Assembly (NCBI GenBank): GCA_023382715.1
Contig: JAHDWP010000001.1
Location: 339,471-403,470 of the forward strand
Reading direction: 5' to 3'
From: Anaerolineae bacterium
Lineage (GTDB): Bacteria; Chloroflexota; Anaerolineae; Aggregatilineales; Aggregatilineaceae
DNA: 64,000 nt
Part shown: piece by piece, positions 26,708 through 34,214 of the stretch
Position numbering within the stretch: position 1 is the stretch's first letter
How the letters are laid out: every line of letters begins with the position of its first letter
Translations under genes and position numbers: made by a program
Notes under the pieces: model-generated
The model's input: only the letters and a program-made list of their open reading frames with translations
Databases searched by the model: none
What the model was told of the DNA's origin: nothing

Positions 26708-26823
26708 GCGAGTTGTCAGGCAGTGGTCGAAGGCCCCTGTCCCCCGGCCCCTTTCTCCAGCCAAGCCAGGGGAAGGGGAGAGCCGCCTGCCAGATCGTCC
26801 CCCCTCTGGTTTTGCACGCACTC
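26708..26823 (-). repeat. Dispersed palindromic repeat, copy E (inverted, divergent)
   Basis: Read on the minus strand it begins GTGCGTGCAAAACC and ends with a match to the right end of copy B (CACTGCCTGACAACTCGC). The centre is shortened. It points toward hppA, on the same strand. Confidence 0.65.
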
Positions 26824-26855
26824 CTGCCAAACGCCAGTATTGCAGGGCACGATCG

Positions 26856-27860
26856 TCAGAACAGGCGCGTGATCTCGTCCACCAGGGGGCGCTCCAGCGC
26901 GCCGCGCGCCACATCGTATACGCCAGCCGGCCCGGCGATCATGTGCCCCAGGTGATAGACAGGGATGCCCGCCCTCGCGTATGCATCCCGCATAGCGGGC
27001 AGGTGCGTGGGGTCAACCGTGAGCAGCAGCGCGCCGGAAGCAATAGCGCGCGCCGGGTCTAATCCGAAGAAGCGGCACAGCGCCGCCGCCTCTGGCAACC
27101 AGGGCTGGATCTCGCCATAGAGCGACACCTGCACGCCACACTGGCTGGCTTCAGCCAGCTCCCACAGCGCCGTCACGACTCCACCCTCAGTCGGGTCGTG
27201 CATGCTGGTCACGCCGTCCACGCTCATCGCCACCGCCGCATCGCGAACAATGCTGATGCCGGGCACATGCAGGAACGCGGCAGCCCGGTCGAGCAGCTCT
27301 TCCGGGAAGTGGCCCGCCAGTTCGTCGCGCTTCTCGCGGGCGATGATGGCCGCAGCCTCGACCGGCGCACCTTTGCTGAGCAGAATCGCATCGCCGGGCC
27401 GTGCCCCGCCTGTGCGCACCGTTCGCTCCGGGGAGACTTCTCCCAACATGCAGCCCACCACGATCGGACGGTTGAGGCCGTAGGTCACCTCGCTGTGCCC
27501 GCCGGCAACCGTCACGCCAAGATCGCGGCACGCCGCCCCAATCTGCGCAAAGATTGTCTGCGCCAGGTCCGCCGTTGCGCTTTCTTCCGGGAGCAGGACA
27601 GTCGCCAGGAACCACAGCGGCGTGGCCCCTATTGTGGCGATGTCGTTGGCGCACACCTGCACCGCGTACCAGCCGATCTCGTCAGTGGCAAAAGTGATCG
27701 GGTCGGTCTTGGCGACCAGGTGGCGATCCGGCAGCGCGATCACTGCCGCGTCTTCGCCGATCTGCGGCCCCAGCACCAGGCGTGGATGGGCTGTCGGCAA
27801 CCCGGTCAGCAGGTCGGCCAGTAGATCGTGAGGAATTTTGCCCACCGGCAGCCGGGTCAT
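26856..27860 (-). CDS. AIR synthase-related (HypE/ThiL/SelD superfamily) protein
   Basis: A 334-residue protein of the PurM-like ATP-binding fold. Evidence includes an N-terminal GPQIGEDAAVIALPD, a DEIGWYAVQVCANDIATIGATP segment (the dimer-interface signature), a GGHSEVTYG motif and a late MHDPTEGGVVTALWELAEAS. It resembles HypE, which activates a carbamoyl group for hydrogenase maturation, but the C-terminal Cys tail of HypE is missing (it ends DEITRLF). It is therefore not a HypE by sequence. Its place next to fdhD suggests a role in formate dehydrogenase or thio-cofactor maturation, as an inference. A structured leader with an upstream ORF precedes the ATG at 27860. Confidence 0.85.
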   Translation of the reverse strand: MTRLPVGKIPHDLLADLLTGLPTAHPRLVLGPQIGEDAAVIALPDRHLVAKTDPITFATDEIGWYAVQVCANDIATIGATPLWFLATVLLPEESATADLAQTIFAQIGAACRDLGVTVAGGHSEVTYGLNRPIVVGCMLGEVSPERTVRTGGARPGDAILLSKGAPVEAAAIIAREKRDELAGHFPEELLDRAAAFLHVPGISIVRDAAVAMSVDGVTSMHDPTEGGVVTALWELAEASQCGVQVSLYGEIQPWLPEAAALCRFFGLDPARAIASGALLLTVDPTHLPAMRDAYARAGIPVYHLGHMIAGPAGVYDVARGALERPLVDEITRLF

Positions 27861-27884
27861 GGCTCACTCTCTGCCTCATCTTCC

Positions 27885-27921
27885 CCACAAAAGGCAGGTC
27901 CCCGAAGCAGCTTCGGGGACC
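27885..27921 (-). terminator. Terminator-like hairpin before the AIR-synthase-like gene
   Basis: A perfect 11-bp GC-rich stem (27897-27907 with 27911-27921) and 3-nt loop, followed on the minus strand by TGCCTTTTG. The T run is short and displaced, so it could be an attenuator or a pausing hairpin rather than a full terminator. Confidence 0.5.
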
Positions 27922-27929
27922 CCGGTCTT

Positions 27930-27980
27930 GAGCGCTGTGACACCGGCTACTTCAACCGAAGGAGGGGTGTCACAGCGCTC
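27930..27980 (-). promoter_or_regulatory. Long hairpin overlapping the leader ORF
   Basis: Perfect 15-bp arms at 27930-27944 and 27966-27980 enclose a 21-nt loop that can itself form CTTC-GGTT-GAAG on the minus-strand RNA. The 3' half of the leader ORF is inside it. Confidence 0.75.
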
Positions 27981-28003
27981 CACTGCATACTACCATCGTG
28001 CAT
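27947..28003 (-). CDS. Possible 18-residue leader peptide ORF
   Basis: ATG at 28003 follows a perfect AGGAGG with 8-nt spacing (28012-28017). The peptide reads MHDGSMQWSAVTPLLRLK and stops at TAG, 27947-27949, inside the loop of the large hairpin. A ribosome on this ORF would cover the 5' arm of the hairpin, as in translation-dependent attenuation. There is no run of a single regulatory amino acid. Translation is inferred from the ribosome site alone. Confidence 0.5.
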   Translation of the reverse strand: MHDGSMQWSAVTPLLRLK

Positions 28004-28083
28004 GGACACCACCTCCTTCTGTTTGAGATGGCATTTCGGCGGCAAGCCCTGTGCCAGGCAGCAGGACCGTACCGTGTAGCTTG

Positions 28084-28113
28084 ATTATCGCACAGGCAGC
28101 TACGCCGTGTCAA
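28084..28113 (-). promoter_or_regulatory. Promoter of the structured leader
   Basis: On the minus strand: a perfect TTGACA (28108-28113), an 18-bp spacer and GATAAT (28084-28089). Transcription should begin near 28075, giving a leader of about 215 nt before the ATG at 27860. Confidence 0.75.
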
Positions 28114-28156
28114 ACAAAGGCCGGAGCCAAACGGCTCAGCCGGGACGCGCGCAGTC

Positions 28157-29002
28157 TCACCGCTCGTCCTGGCCGACCAGCCCCAGCCGCTCCGGGCAGG
28201 TATAGACGCGCATGTTGCCCAGGCGCAGGTATCCCACCACGCAGATATTCCAGACCGCAGCCATCTGCACGGAGATGCTCGTCGGGGCCGTCCGGCTGGC
28301 GACCAGCGGCACGCCCATCTGCCGCGCTTTGAGCAGCATTTCCGAGCTGATGCGCCCGCTGGTCAGCAGCATCCGGTCGCGCGGATCGATCCCGGCCAGC
28401 AGCGCCTTGCCCATCAGCTTGTCAATCGTGTTGTGCCGTCCCACGTCTTCCGCCGTGAACAGCACCGAGTTCTCGTCCGCCAGGACGGATGTGTGAATGC
28501 CGCGCACCTGCCGGTACAGCCGCGCCGTGGCGTTGAGATCGCGCATCCGGTCGTGGAGCGCCTGCGGTGTTGTCGCGAACGCTGTCTCCAGCGGGGGATG
28601 ATCGTCGGTGATGGACTGGAAGGTGATCCCGCTGCCACAGCCAGAGGTCAGCGTGAGGCGGCGCGGCGCAGCGAAGTCGTCCGTGCGCAGGAAAATATCC
28701 ACCGTCGTCCTGCTCACGTTGCACTGCACCAGCCCCACGTCGGCATCGGACTGGATCACCCCCTCATTGAACAGAAAGCCCAGCGCCAGCGCCTCCTGTT
28801 CCACCGGGCTGCACATGAGCGTCGCCAGCTCGCGCCCGTTGACGTACAGCCCCAGGTGAATCTCCTGCGGCACGCCGCCGGCAACCAGCTCGGCGCCCTC
28901 GCCGGACACAGACCAGTAACTCGCCGGCAGCGCCCCCGGCGCGAAGATGGCTTCAATAGGGGAAAGGACCGTCACCAGGTATCTCCATACTGGCGCAGGC
29001 AT
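28157..29002 (-). CDS. fdhD: Formate dehydrogenase accessory sulfurtransferase FdhD
   Basis: A 281-residue protein that passes sulfur to the molybdenum/tungsten bis-MGD cofactor so that formate dehydrogenase becomes active. Family segments include ELATLMCSPVEQEALALGFLFNEG, then FTAEDVGRHNTIDKLMG and LTSGRISSEMLLKA, shown as pieces. The loop that carries CxxC in E. coli FdhD here reads TSGCGSG, with only one cysteine. The ATG at 29002 has no ribosome site; a GTG at 28975 has GGAG 7 nt upstream and may be the true start. It is the third gene of the minus-strand formate dehydrogenase cluster, after the diaphorase and ferredoxin-subunit genes. Confidence 0.93.
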   Translation of the reverse strand: MPAPVWRYLVTVLSPIEAIFAPGALPASYWSVSGEGAELVAGGVPQEIHLGLYVNGRELATLMCSPVEQEALALGFLFNEGVIQSDADVGLVQCNVSRTTVDIFLRTDDFAAPRRLTLTSGCGSGITFQSITDDHPPLETAFATTPQALHDRMRDLNATARLYRQVRGIHTSVLADENSVLFTAEDVGRHNTIDKLMGKALLAGIDPRDRMLLTSGRISSEMLLKARQMGVPLVASRTAPTSISVQMAAVWNICVVGYLRLGNMRVYTCPERLGLVGQDER

Positions 29003-29025
29003 GGTCGCGCACGCCAGCTGTCATC

Positions 29026-29739
29026 TCAGCCAGACTTGCGCCGGTTCTTCTTCAGGAAGCGCGTGTTCTCCCAAATCTGTTCCAGCGTCCAGCCTTGCTC
29101 CAGCCCGAACTCGATCTTCGGCTTCAGCGCCCCGGTTGGGCACACGCTGACGCACTGGCCGCAGAACACGCATGAGGAATCCGGCAGGGGCACGCCGAAG
29201 CCGGTGGATACATGCGTATCGAATCCCCGGTGATCGAACGTTAGGGCGTAGGTGTACTGGGCGTCCTCCGCGCAGACCTGCACGCAGCGCCAGCACAACA
29301 CGCACTGACTGTAATCGCGCACATAGAAGGGGTTGTCATCAATGAGCGCGTGATCGCGTTTTGCCGCCGACGGGAACCGGTCGGGCTGTGCCTCATAGTC
29401 GTCCAGCAGCGTCTGAATTGCCGGCGCTTCGGCCAGGTTGACCGCTGAGTTGAGCATTTCCAGGATGGTGCGCCGGCTGCGCTCCACGCGCTCGTTGCGC
29501 GTCTCGACGACCATCCCCGCCCGGCACGGCACGATGCAAGCCGGTTGCAACAACCGCCCGCCGTCCACATCCACCACGCAGACCCGGCATAGCCCGTTGG
29601 GCGTCGTCGCCTCGTGGTAACAGATGACCGGCACCTCGATACCCACCGACCGGGCTGCCTCCAGGATGGTCGTGCCCGCCGCAACCGTCACCGGCTGGCC
29701 GTCAATCGTCAGTGTGATCATCTCACTGGTGTCGCTCAT
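29026..29739 (-). CDS. HoxU/NuoG-like iron-sulfur subunit
   Basis: A 237-residue electron-transfer subunit. Residues about 1-80 are a [2Fe-2S] ferredoxin domain ([15 protein letters not shown] and a downstream ACIVPC). Residues about 150-205 hold two [4Fe-4S] motifs, [11 protein letters not shown] and [12 protein letters not shown]. The central His-Cys3 cluster segment found in most NuoG/HoxU/FdsA relatives lacks its cysteines here (the region reads [15 protein letters not shown]). It is probably the electron wire between the formate dehydrogenase catalytic subunit and the NuoEF diaphorase. It sits 42 bp after the NuoEF gene and 23 bp before fdhD. Confidence 0.9.
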   Translation of the reverse strand: MSDTSEMITLTIDGQPVTVAAGTTILEAARSVGIEVPVICYHEATTPNGLCRVCVVDVDGGRLLQPACIVPCRAGMVVETRNERVERSRRTILEMLNSAVNLAEAPAIQTLLDDYEAQPDRFPSAAKRDHALIDDNPFYVRDYSQCVLCWRCVQVCAEDAQYTYALTFDHRGFDTHVSTGFGVPLPDSSCVFCGQCVSVCPTGALKPKIEFGLEQGWTLEQIWENTRFLKKNRRKSG

Positions 29740-29781
29740 CCTCTGCCCCTTTACGCTCGTCGCGCCTTGAGCCGCGCCGCG

Positions 29782-31497
29782 TCACGCTTCTTCTCCGAAC
29801 AGCGCCGGCCACTTGCGCAGCGCGCTCAGCACCGCCATAGCCGCCGTCTGCCCCAGCCCACACAGCGACGCCTCAGTCATCGTCAGGCCGACGTCGCGCA
29901 GTCGTTCAACATCGCCCGGCAGCGGTTGCTCCAGGCGGTCAAGAATCTCCATCTGGCGCTGCGTCCCAAGCTGGCAGGGGAAGCATTTGCCGCAGCTTTC
30001 ATGGGCGAAGAAATGCCCCAGCCGGCGCAACACGTCGCGCAGATCAACCTCGCTGTTGAAGACCATCACCGCCCCGGAACCCAGCGTCGTCCCCGCCGCC
30101 TGCAGGGCCTCGTAGGTGAGCGGCACGTCAATTTCGTCCGCGCGGAGGAACGTCCCCGCCGCACCGCCCATCAGCACCGCCTGCGGCTCGCCGACGAAGC
30201 CCGCGCAGTGCCCTTCCAGCAGCTCGCGCAGCGTCAGTCCAAAGGGAATTTCATACACGCCCGGACGCCGCACATGCCCGCTCACCGAGACGAGCTTGGT
30301 GCCTGTGCTCTTCTCCGTGCCCCACTGCCGGAACCACCCCGCCCCGTTGCGGATGATGGCTGGCACAGCACACAGCGTCTCGACATTGTTGATAGAGGTG
30401 GGCCGGTTGAACAGACCATGCGTCGTTGGATACGGCGGCTTGATGCGCGGAAAGCCGCGCTTGCCTTCAATCGCTTCAAAGAGGGCCGTCTCTTCGCCGC
30501 AGATGTACGCTCCTCCCCCGCGCCGCACTTCAACCGAGCAGGAGAAGTCCGTGCCCATGATCCGCTCGCCCAGCAACCCTGCGCTCTGCGCTTCGCGGAT
30601 GGCCGCTTCCATGATAGTCGTGGCTTCTGGATATTCACCGCGAACGAACACGAACGCATAGCGCGCCTGGATCGCGTAGGCGGCCAGCAACAGGCCTTCC
30701 AGCAGCAAATGAGGCCGGTGCTCCATCAGCACGCGATCCTTGAACGTGCCTGGCTCGCTCTCGTCGGCGTTGCAGACGGCGTAATGAGGCTGGCCCGCCG
30801 CGCCGCGCGTGAAGCGCCACTTCATGCCGGTCGGGAACCCTGCCCCACCACGCCCGACCAGGCCGGATGCCTCCACTTCCGCGCTGACCTGTTCCGGCGT
30901 CAGGGTGAGGAGCGCCCGCCGCAATGCCGCGTAATCGCCATACTCCGCCAGCGATTCAGCGTGATTCGGCACCGCGCCAGCGAGAAACACCTGGCGCTCG
31001 CCATCCACGACCGCCGCACGCGCCGGGCGCTGGCCATCGAGCAGCGCCGCGATGTCGGTCACGGGAGCGTGCGAATACTCTCCTTCGCCCCGCTGGCAGA
31101 CAAGCGCCGCTGGCGCATGCTCGCACAAGCCCAGGCACGTACCGCGCTTGATGGTGTAGCGCCCGTCGGCGGTCGTCTCGCCGGGCCGCACGCCCAGGCG
31201 CGCGCAAAGTTCGTCAACCACCGAGTCGGCTCCGGCCACCCCGCAGGACGGGTCGGTGCACACGTGGATGACCGTCTCACCTTCCGGCTCATCGGAGAAG
31301 AGCGTGTAGAAGCCGATCACGCCGTAGATCTCGGCAATCGGGACACGCAGCGTGCGCGAGATGCTCTGCGCCGTCTCCGGGTCAATATAGCCTGCCTCGT
31401 GCTGCGCGTCCCACAGCATCGGCAGCAGAGCTTCGCGCCCGCGCCCGGCGTAGCGCGCCACAATCTCGTCCAGGCGTGTCCGTGTTATCTCGGCCAT
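29782..31497 (-). CDS. NuoE-NuoF fusion, NADH-oxidising diaphorase subunit of formate dehydrogenase
   Basis: A 571-residue fusion. The N-terminal 150 residues are NuoE-like, with the [2Fe-2S] ligands CTDPSC and CLGLC. The rest is NuoF-like: GRGGAGFPTGMKW for FMN/NADH, the glycine-rich GEETALFEAIEGKRG, and the N3 [4Fe-4S] ligands SCGKCFPC plus a later Cys in EASLCGLG. It should exchange electrons with NAD(H). The divergent catalytic subunit and the ferredoxin subunit next to it make a soluble NAD-linked formate dehydrogenase. The ATG at 31497 was chosen because it opens the NuoE domain (MAEITRTRLDEIV); 27 residues of upstream frame are not conserved-looking. Confidence 0.93.
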   Translation of the reverse strand: MAEITRTRLDEIVARYAGRGREALLPMLWDAQHEAGYIDPETAQSISRTLRVPIAEIYGVIGFYTLFSDEPEGETVIHVCTDPSCGVAGADSVVDELCARLGVRPGETTADGRYTIKRGTCLGLCEHAPAALVCQRGEGEYSHAPVTDIAALLDGQRPARAAVVDGERQVFLAGAVPNHAESLAEYGDYAALRRALLTLTPEQVSAEVEASGLVGRGGAGFPTGMKWRFTRGAAGQPHYAVCNADESEPGTFKDRVLMEHRPHLLLEGLLLAAYAIQARYAFVFVRGEYPEATTIMEAAIREAQSAGLLGERIMGTDFSCSVEVRRGGGAYICGEETALFEAIEGKRGFPRIKPPYPTTHGLFNRPTSINNVETLCAVPAIIRNGAGWFRQWGTEKSTGTKLVSVSGHVRRPGVYEIPFGLTLRELLEGHCAGFVGEPQAVLMGGAAGTFLRADEIDVPLTYEALQAAGTTLGSGAVMVFNSEVDLRDVLRRLGHFFAHESCGKCFPCQLGTQRQMEILDRLEQPLPGDVERLRDVGLTMTEASLCGLGQTAAMAVLSALRKWPALFGEEA

Positions 31498-31619
31498 TGC
31501 GGAGCCTTTCTGGAACAGCGGGCCTTCAAGAGTCGGCTGTGCGCCCGTAAGTAGACTATAATCAACGCAATAATGCAAACAGATGCCTGATAAATCAAGG
31601 TCTACGGGAGTTGATCACG
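31498..31619. promoter_or_regulatory. Divergent promoter region of the formate dehydrogenase cluster
   Basis: For the plus strand, a perfect TATAAT lies at 31557-31562, with a weak TCGGCT 18 bp upstream. For the minus strand, TTGATT (31593-31598), a 17-bp spacer and CATTAT (31570-31575) are present. The two -10 boxes are 7 bp apart, so transcription in the two directions probably competes or is co-regulated. Confidence 0.55.
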
Positions 31620-33788
31620 ATGCAACCTGCCGCACCTCTTGCACCCGATCGCGTCGTCCGCACCACCTGCCCCTATTGCGGCGTGGGCTGCCAGATGGAA
31701 TTATATCTCAAAGACGGCGTCATCTACCGAGTCGGCGCGCCCTTCGACGCCGCGCCCAACTATGGCAAGCTGTGCGTCAAGGGGCGCTATGGCACAGACT
31801 TCACCATGCACCCCCGCCGGCTGACCACGCCCCTCATCCGGGCCGGCGCGCCCGGCGAGTTCCGCCCTGCCACCTGGGACGAAGCGCTAACCCTGGTCAG
31901 CGAGCAACTGGCGCGCATCGTCCGCGAGAGCGGCGGCGACAGCATCGCCACCTACGCCTCCGCCAAGGCCACCAACGAGGACAATTATGTCTTTCAGAAG
32001 TGGGTGCGCGCTGTGCTCAAGACCAACAACGTGGATCACTGCGCCCGGCTCTGCCATGCAGGCAGCGTCACCGGCCTGCAATTGGCCATCGGCTCCAGCG
32101 CCATGAGCAACAGCATCGCCGAGATGAAGGACCTGGACACGTTCATCATCACCGGCAGCAACACCAGCGAAACCCACCCGGTGATCAGCCTCTTCCTCAA
32201 GCGCGCCGTCCGCCAGAACGGTGCCCGGCTGATCGTCATTGATCCGCGCCAGATCGAGATGACCGAGTTCGCCACCTTGTGGCTGCGTCAGAGACCAGGC
32301 ACCGATGTGGCCGTCTTCCAGGCGATGGCCCACGTCATCGTAGCCGAAAAGCTGTATAACGAAACGTTCATCAACCAGCGCGCCGAAGGATTTGCCGAGT
32401 ACGCAGGCTCGCTGGCCGCGTTCACGCCCGAATGGGCAGAGGGCGTCAGCGGCGTCCCGGCGGACGACATCCGCGCTGCCGCGCGCCTGTACGCCGCCGC
32501 GCAAAGCGCCGCCATTTACTGGGGCATGGGCATCTCGCAGAGCACGCACGGCACCGATAACGCCCTCGCCCTGACCAACCTCGCCCTGCTGACCGGCCAC
32601 ATCGGCAGGCCAGGCACCGGTCTCAATCCACTGCGCGGCCAGAACAATGTGCAGGGCTGCTCGGACAGCGGCGGCCTGCCCAACGTCTTCACCGCCTACC
32701 AGGGGGTGAACGACGACGCGATCCGCGCTCGCTTCGAGCGCGCCTGGCAGACGGCGCTCCCGTCGCATCCCGGCCTCACCGTGACCGAGATGGTGGACGG
32801 CGCGTTGCTGGGCAACGTGCGTGCGATGGTCGTCCTGGGCGAGAACCCGCTGATGAGCGAGCCGAACCTGGCCCACGCTCGCCATGCGCTGGAAGCGCTC
32901 GATTTCCTGGTCTGCATAGACATCTTCCCGAACGAGACCAGCGAGCACGCCCATGTGATCTTGCCAGCAGCCAGCTTCGCCGAGAAGGACGGCACCTTCA
33001 CCAACAGCGATCGGCGCGTGCAGCGCGTACGCCAGGCGCTGCCGCTCACCGGCGACTCGCGCCTGGACTGGCAGATCGTCTGTGATCTGGCCCGCCGCAT
33101 GGAGCAACTGCTCGGTGTGACCGGCAGCGCGGGCTTCGACTATCGCAGCGCCGGGGACATCTGGGAAGAGATGCGCCAGGTGACGCCCGACTTCTACGGC
33201 ATCACCTACGAGCGCCTGGAGCGCGAAGGGGGCGTGCATTGGCCATGCCCATCGCTCGATCACCCCGGCACGCCCATCCTCTTCGCCGACAGCTTTCCGC
33301 GTGGCAAGGGCAAGTTCTGGGCGCTCGACTTCGGCACAGAGAGCGAGTTGCCGGATGATGAGTACCCCTTCCACCTGACGACGGGCCGCGTGCTCTACCA
33401 CTGGCATGGTGGCACACTTTCCCGGCAGTCGCGGCTGGATGACATCTTCCCCGAAGCCGTGCTCGAAGTCCACCCCGACGACGCTGCCGCGCTCGATCTT
33501 GTCTCCGGCGACTGGGTTAAAGTCTCCTCGCGGCGGGGAAGCGTCACCTGCCGGGCGCTGGTCACCGGGCGCTCGCCCCAGGGGACCGTTTTCCTGCCAT
33601 TTCACTTCGCCGAGGCCGCGGCCAACAAGCTGACTCTCAATAAGATTGACCCGCGCGCCAAGATTCCTGACTTCAAGATGGCCGCGGTCGCGCTGCGCAA
33701 GACCGACCCGCCCGGCGACCGTCCGGGCGCGGATGAGGCACTGGCCGATCGCGGGGCGATCAAGGACCCACTCGAACACATCCACTGA
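31620..33788 (+). CDS. Formate dehydrogenase catalytic subunit (Mo/W-bis-MGD)
   Basis: A 722-residue molybdopterin oxidoreductase. The N-terminal [4Fe-4S] motif is CPYCGVGC...LCVKG. The metal-ligand segment is [13 protein letters not shown], with Cys in place of selenocysteine, which identifies formate dehydrogenase rather than nitrate reductase. The C-terminal domain ([18 protein letters not shown]) binds the cofactor. It lacks the N-terminal ferredoxin domains of larger FdhA/FdsA proteins; these are encoded separately in the divergent operon. The ATG at 31620 has GGGAG 9 nt upstream; TTG 31611 is less likely. It probably oxidises formate to CO2 and reduces NAD+ through the divergently encoded subunits. 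Confidence 0.95.
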   Translation: MQPAAPLAPDRVVRTTCPYCGVGCQMELYLKDGVIYRVGAPFDAAPNYGKLCVKGRYGTDFTMHPRRLTTPLIRAGAPGEFRPATWDEALTLVSEQLARIVRESGGDSIATYASAKATNEDNYVFQKWVRAVLKTNNVDHCARLCHAGSVTGLQLAIGSSAMSNSIAEMKDLDTFIITGSNTSETHPVISLFLKRAVRQNGARLIVIDPRQIEMTEFATLWLRQRPGTDVAVFQAMAHVIVAEKLYNETFINQRAEGFAEYAGSLAAFTPEWAEGVSGVPADDIRAAARLYAAAQSAAIYWGMGISQSTHGTDNALALTNLALLTGHIGRPGTGLNPLRGQNNVQGCSDSGGLPNVFTAYQGVNDDAIRARFERAWQTALPSHPGLTVTEMVDGALLGNVRAMVVLGENPLMSEPNLAHARHALEALDFLVCIDIFPNETSEHAHVILPAASFAEKDGTFTNSDRRVQRVRQALPLTGDSRLDWQIVCDLARRMEQLLGVTGSAGFDYRSAGDIWEEMRQVTPDFYGITYERLEREGGVHWPCPSLDHPGTPILFADSFPRGKGKFWALDFGTESELPDDEYPFHLTTGRVLYHWHGGTLSRQSRLDDIFPEAVLEVHPDDAAALDLVSGDWVKVSSRRGSVTCRALVTGRSPQGTVFLPFHFAEAAANKLTLNKIDPRAKIPDFKMAAVALRKTDPPGDRPGADEALADRGAIKDPLEHIH

Positions 33789-33825
33789 CGCATCCGGCGC
33801 GGCGTTGCGACCTGGCCGGGCATCA

Positions 33826-33935
33826 CTGCCGAGGCGCAGAGTGCGCGGAGAAGGGCAGAGAGCTTCACTGGCTCTCCTCAATGTCCCCCTCAGCGTTCTC
33901 TGCGCTTCGGCGTTTCAGCGATCTCGCCTCCCCTG
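33826..33935. repeat. cgcagag-type inverted repeat, copy 1
   Basis: Left arm GAGGCGCAGAGTGCGCGGAG and right arm CTCTGCGCTTCGGCG are imperfectly complementary. The second copy is at 47628-47727. Elements of this kind are scattered through many bacterial genomes; I know of no firm function. Confidence 0.6.
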
Positions 33936-33955
33936 CCTGGCAGCATCCCAGGCGG

Positions 33956-34127
33956 ATGCGTGCAAAACCTGTCAGGCGGTAGGGGCGCTGCTCTGCTGCA
34001 CCCCCTTGACCTCACCCCCGCTCGGCGCTGACGCGCCTCACCGCCGGGCAAGCCAAGCGCAGCGCGGCTGGGGGGTGAGGTCAACGCCCCCCGCCCGGCG
34101 AATCGCTGTCAGCCTTTGCGCGCACCC
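33956..34127 (+). repeat. Dispersed palindromic repeat, copy C
   Basis: Starts ATGCGTGCAAAACCTGTCAG. The palindrome arms TGACCTCACCCCC and GGGGGGTGAGGTCA are nearly perfect. The tail CGCTGTCAGCCTTTG is shared with copy D. Confidence 0.8.
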
Positions 34128-34142
34128 AGGCCCCGATCCGAT

Positions 34143-34171
34143 TTGCGCGTTCAGATCGGGGTTGCTAGACT
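34143..34171 (+). promoter_or_regulatory. Promoter of the secreted protein at 34215
   Basis: TTGCGC (34143-34148), a 17-bp spacer and TAGACT (34166-34171), beginning 16 bp after the end of repeat copy C. Confidence 0.55.
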
Positions 34172-34214
34172 CGCAAGGTTGGCCCGCGCGAAGATCGAGT
34201 CCCAGGGGGCGGGG

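Larger units (their letters stand above)
26524..26855. other. Upstream region of hppA with repeat copy E
   Basis: A 332-bp spacer between the AIR-synthase-like gene and hppA, both on the minus strand. It contains the inverted repeat copy (26708-26823), the hppA promoter (26652-26681) and an hppA leader of about 120 nt. No gene is supported. Confidence 0.6.
27861..28156 (-). promoter_or_regulatory. Structured leader region of the AIR-synthase-like gene
   Basis: This 296-bp spacer holds, on the minus strand and in order, a promoter (28084-28113), an 18-codon ORF (27947-28003), a 15-bp hairpin overlapping that ORF (27930-27980), and a second 11-bp hairpin (27897-27921) followed by a short T run. 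I recognise no known riboswitch consensus. Confidence 0.7.
33789..34214. other. Intergenic region with two repeat families and a promoter
   Basis: This 426-bp spacer holds a cgcagag-type inverted repeat (33826-33935), repeat copy C (33956-34127) and the promoter of the next gene (34143-34171). No gene is supported. Confidence 0.65.

Noticed and set aside
27861-28156. Possible selenocysteine tRNA or Moco riboswitch beside fdhD
   Set aside because: No acceptor stem, anticodon arm or known riboswitch consensus could be found, and the catalytic subunit uses Cys, so no Sec machinery is needed.
29614-31554. A 646-codon plus-strand frame over the NuoE-NuoF gene
   Set aside because: Antisense to a gene with full domain content; composition is Arg/Pro-rich as expected for a shadow frame.
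31887-33881. A 664-codon antisense frame over the formate dehydrogenase catalytic gene
   Set aside because: Shadow of a confident gene; no domain, ribosome site or family match.
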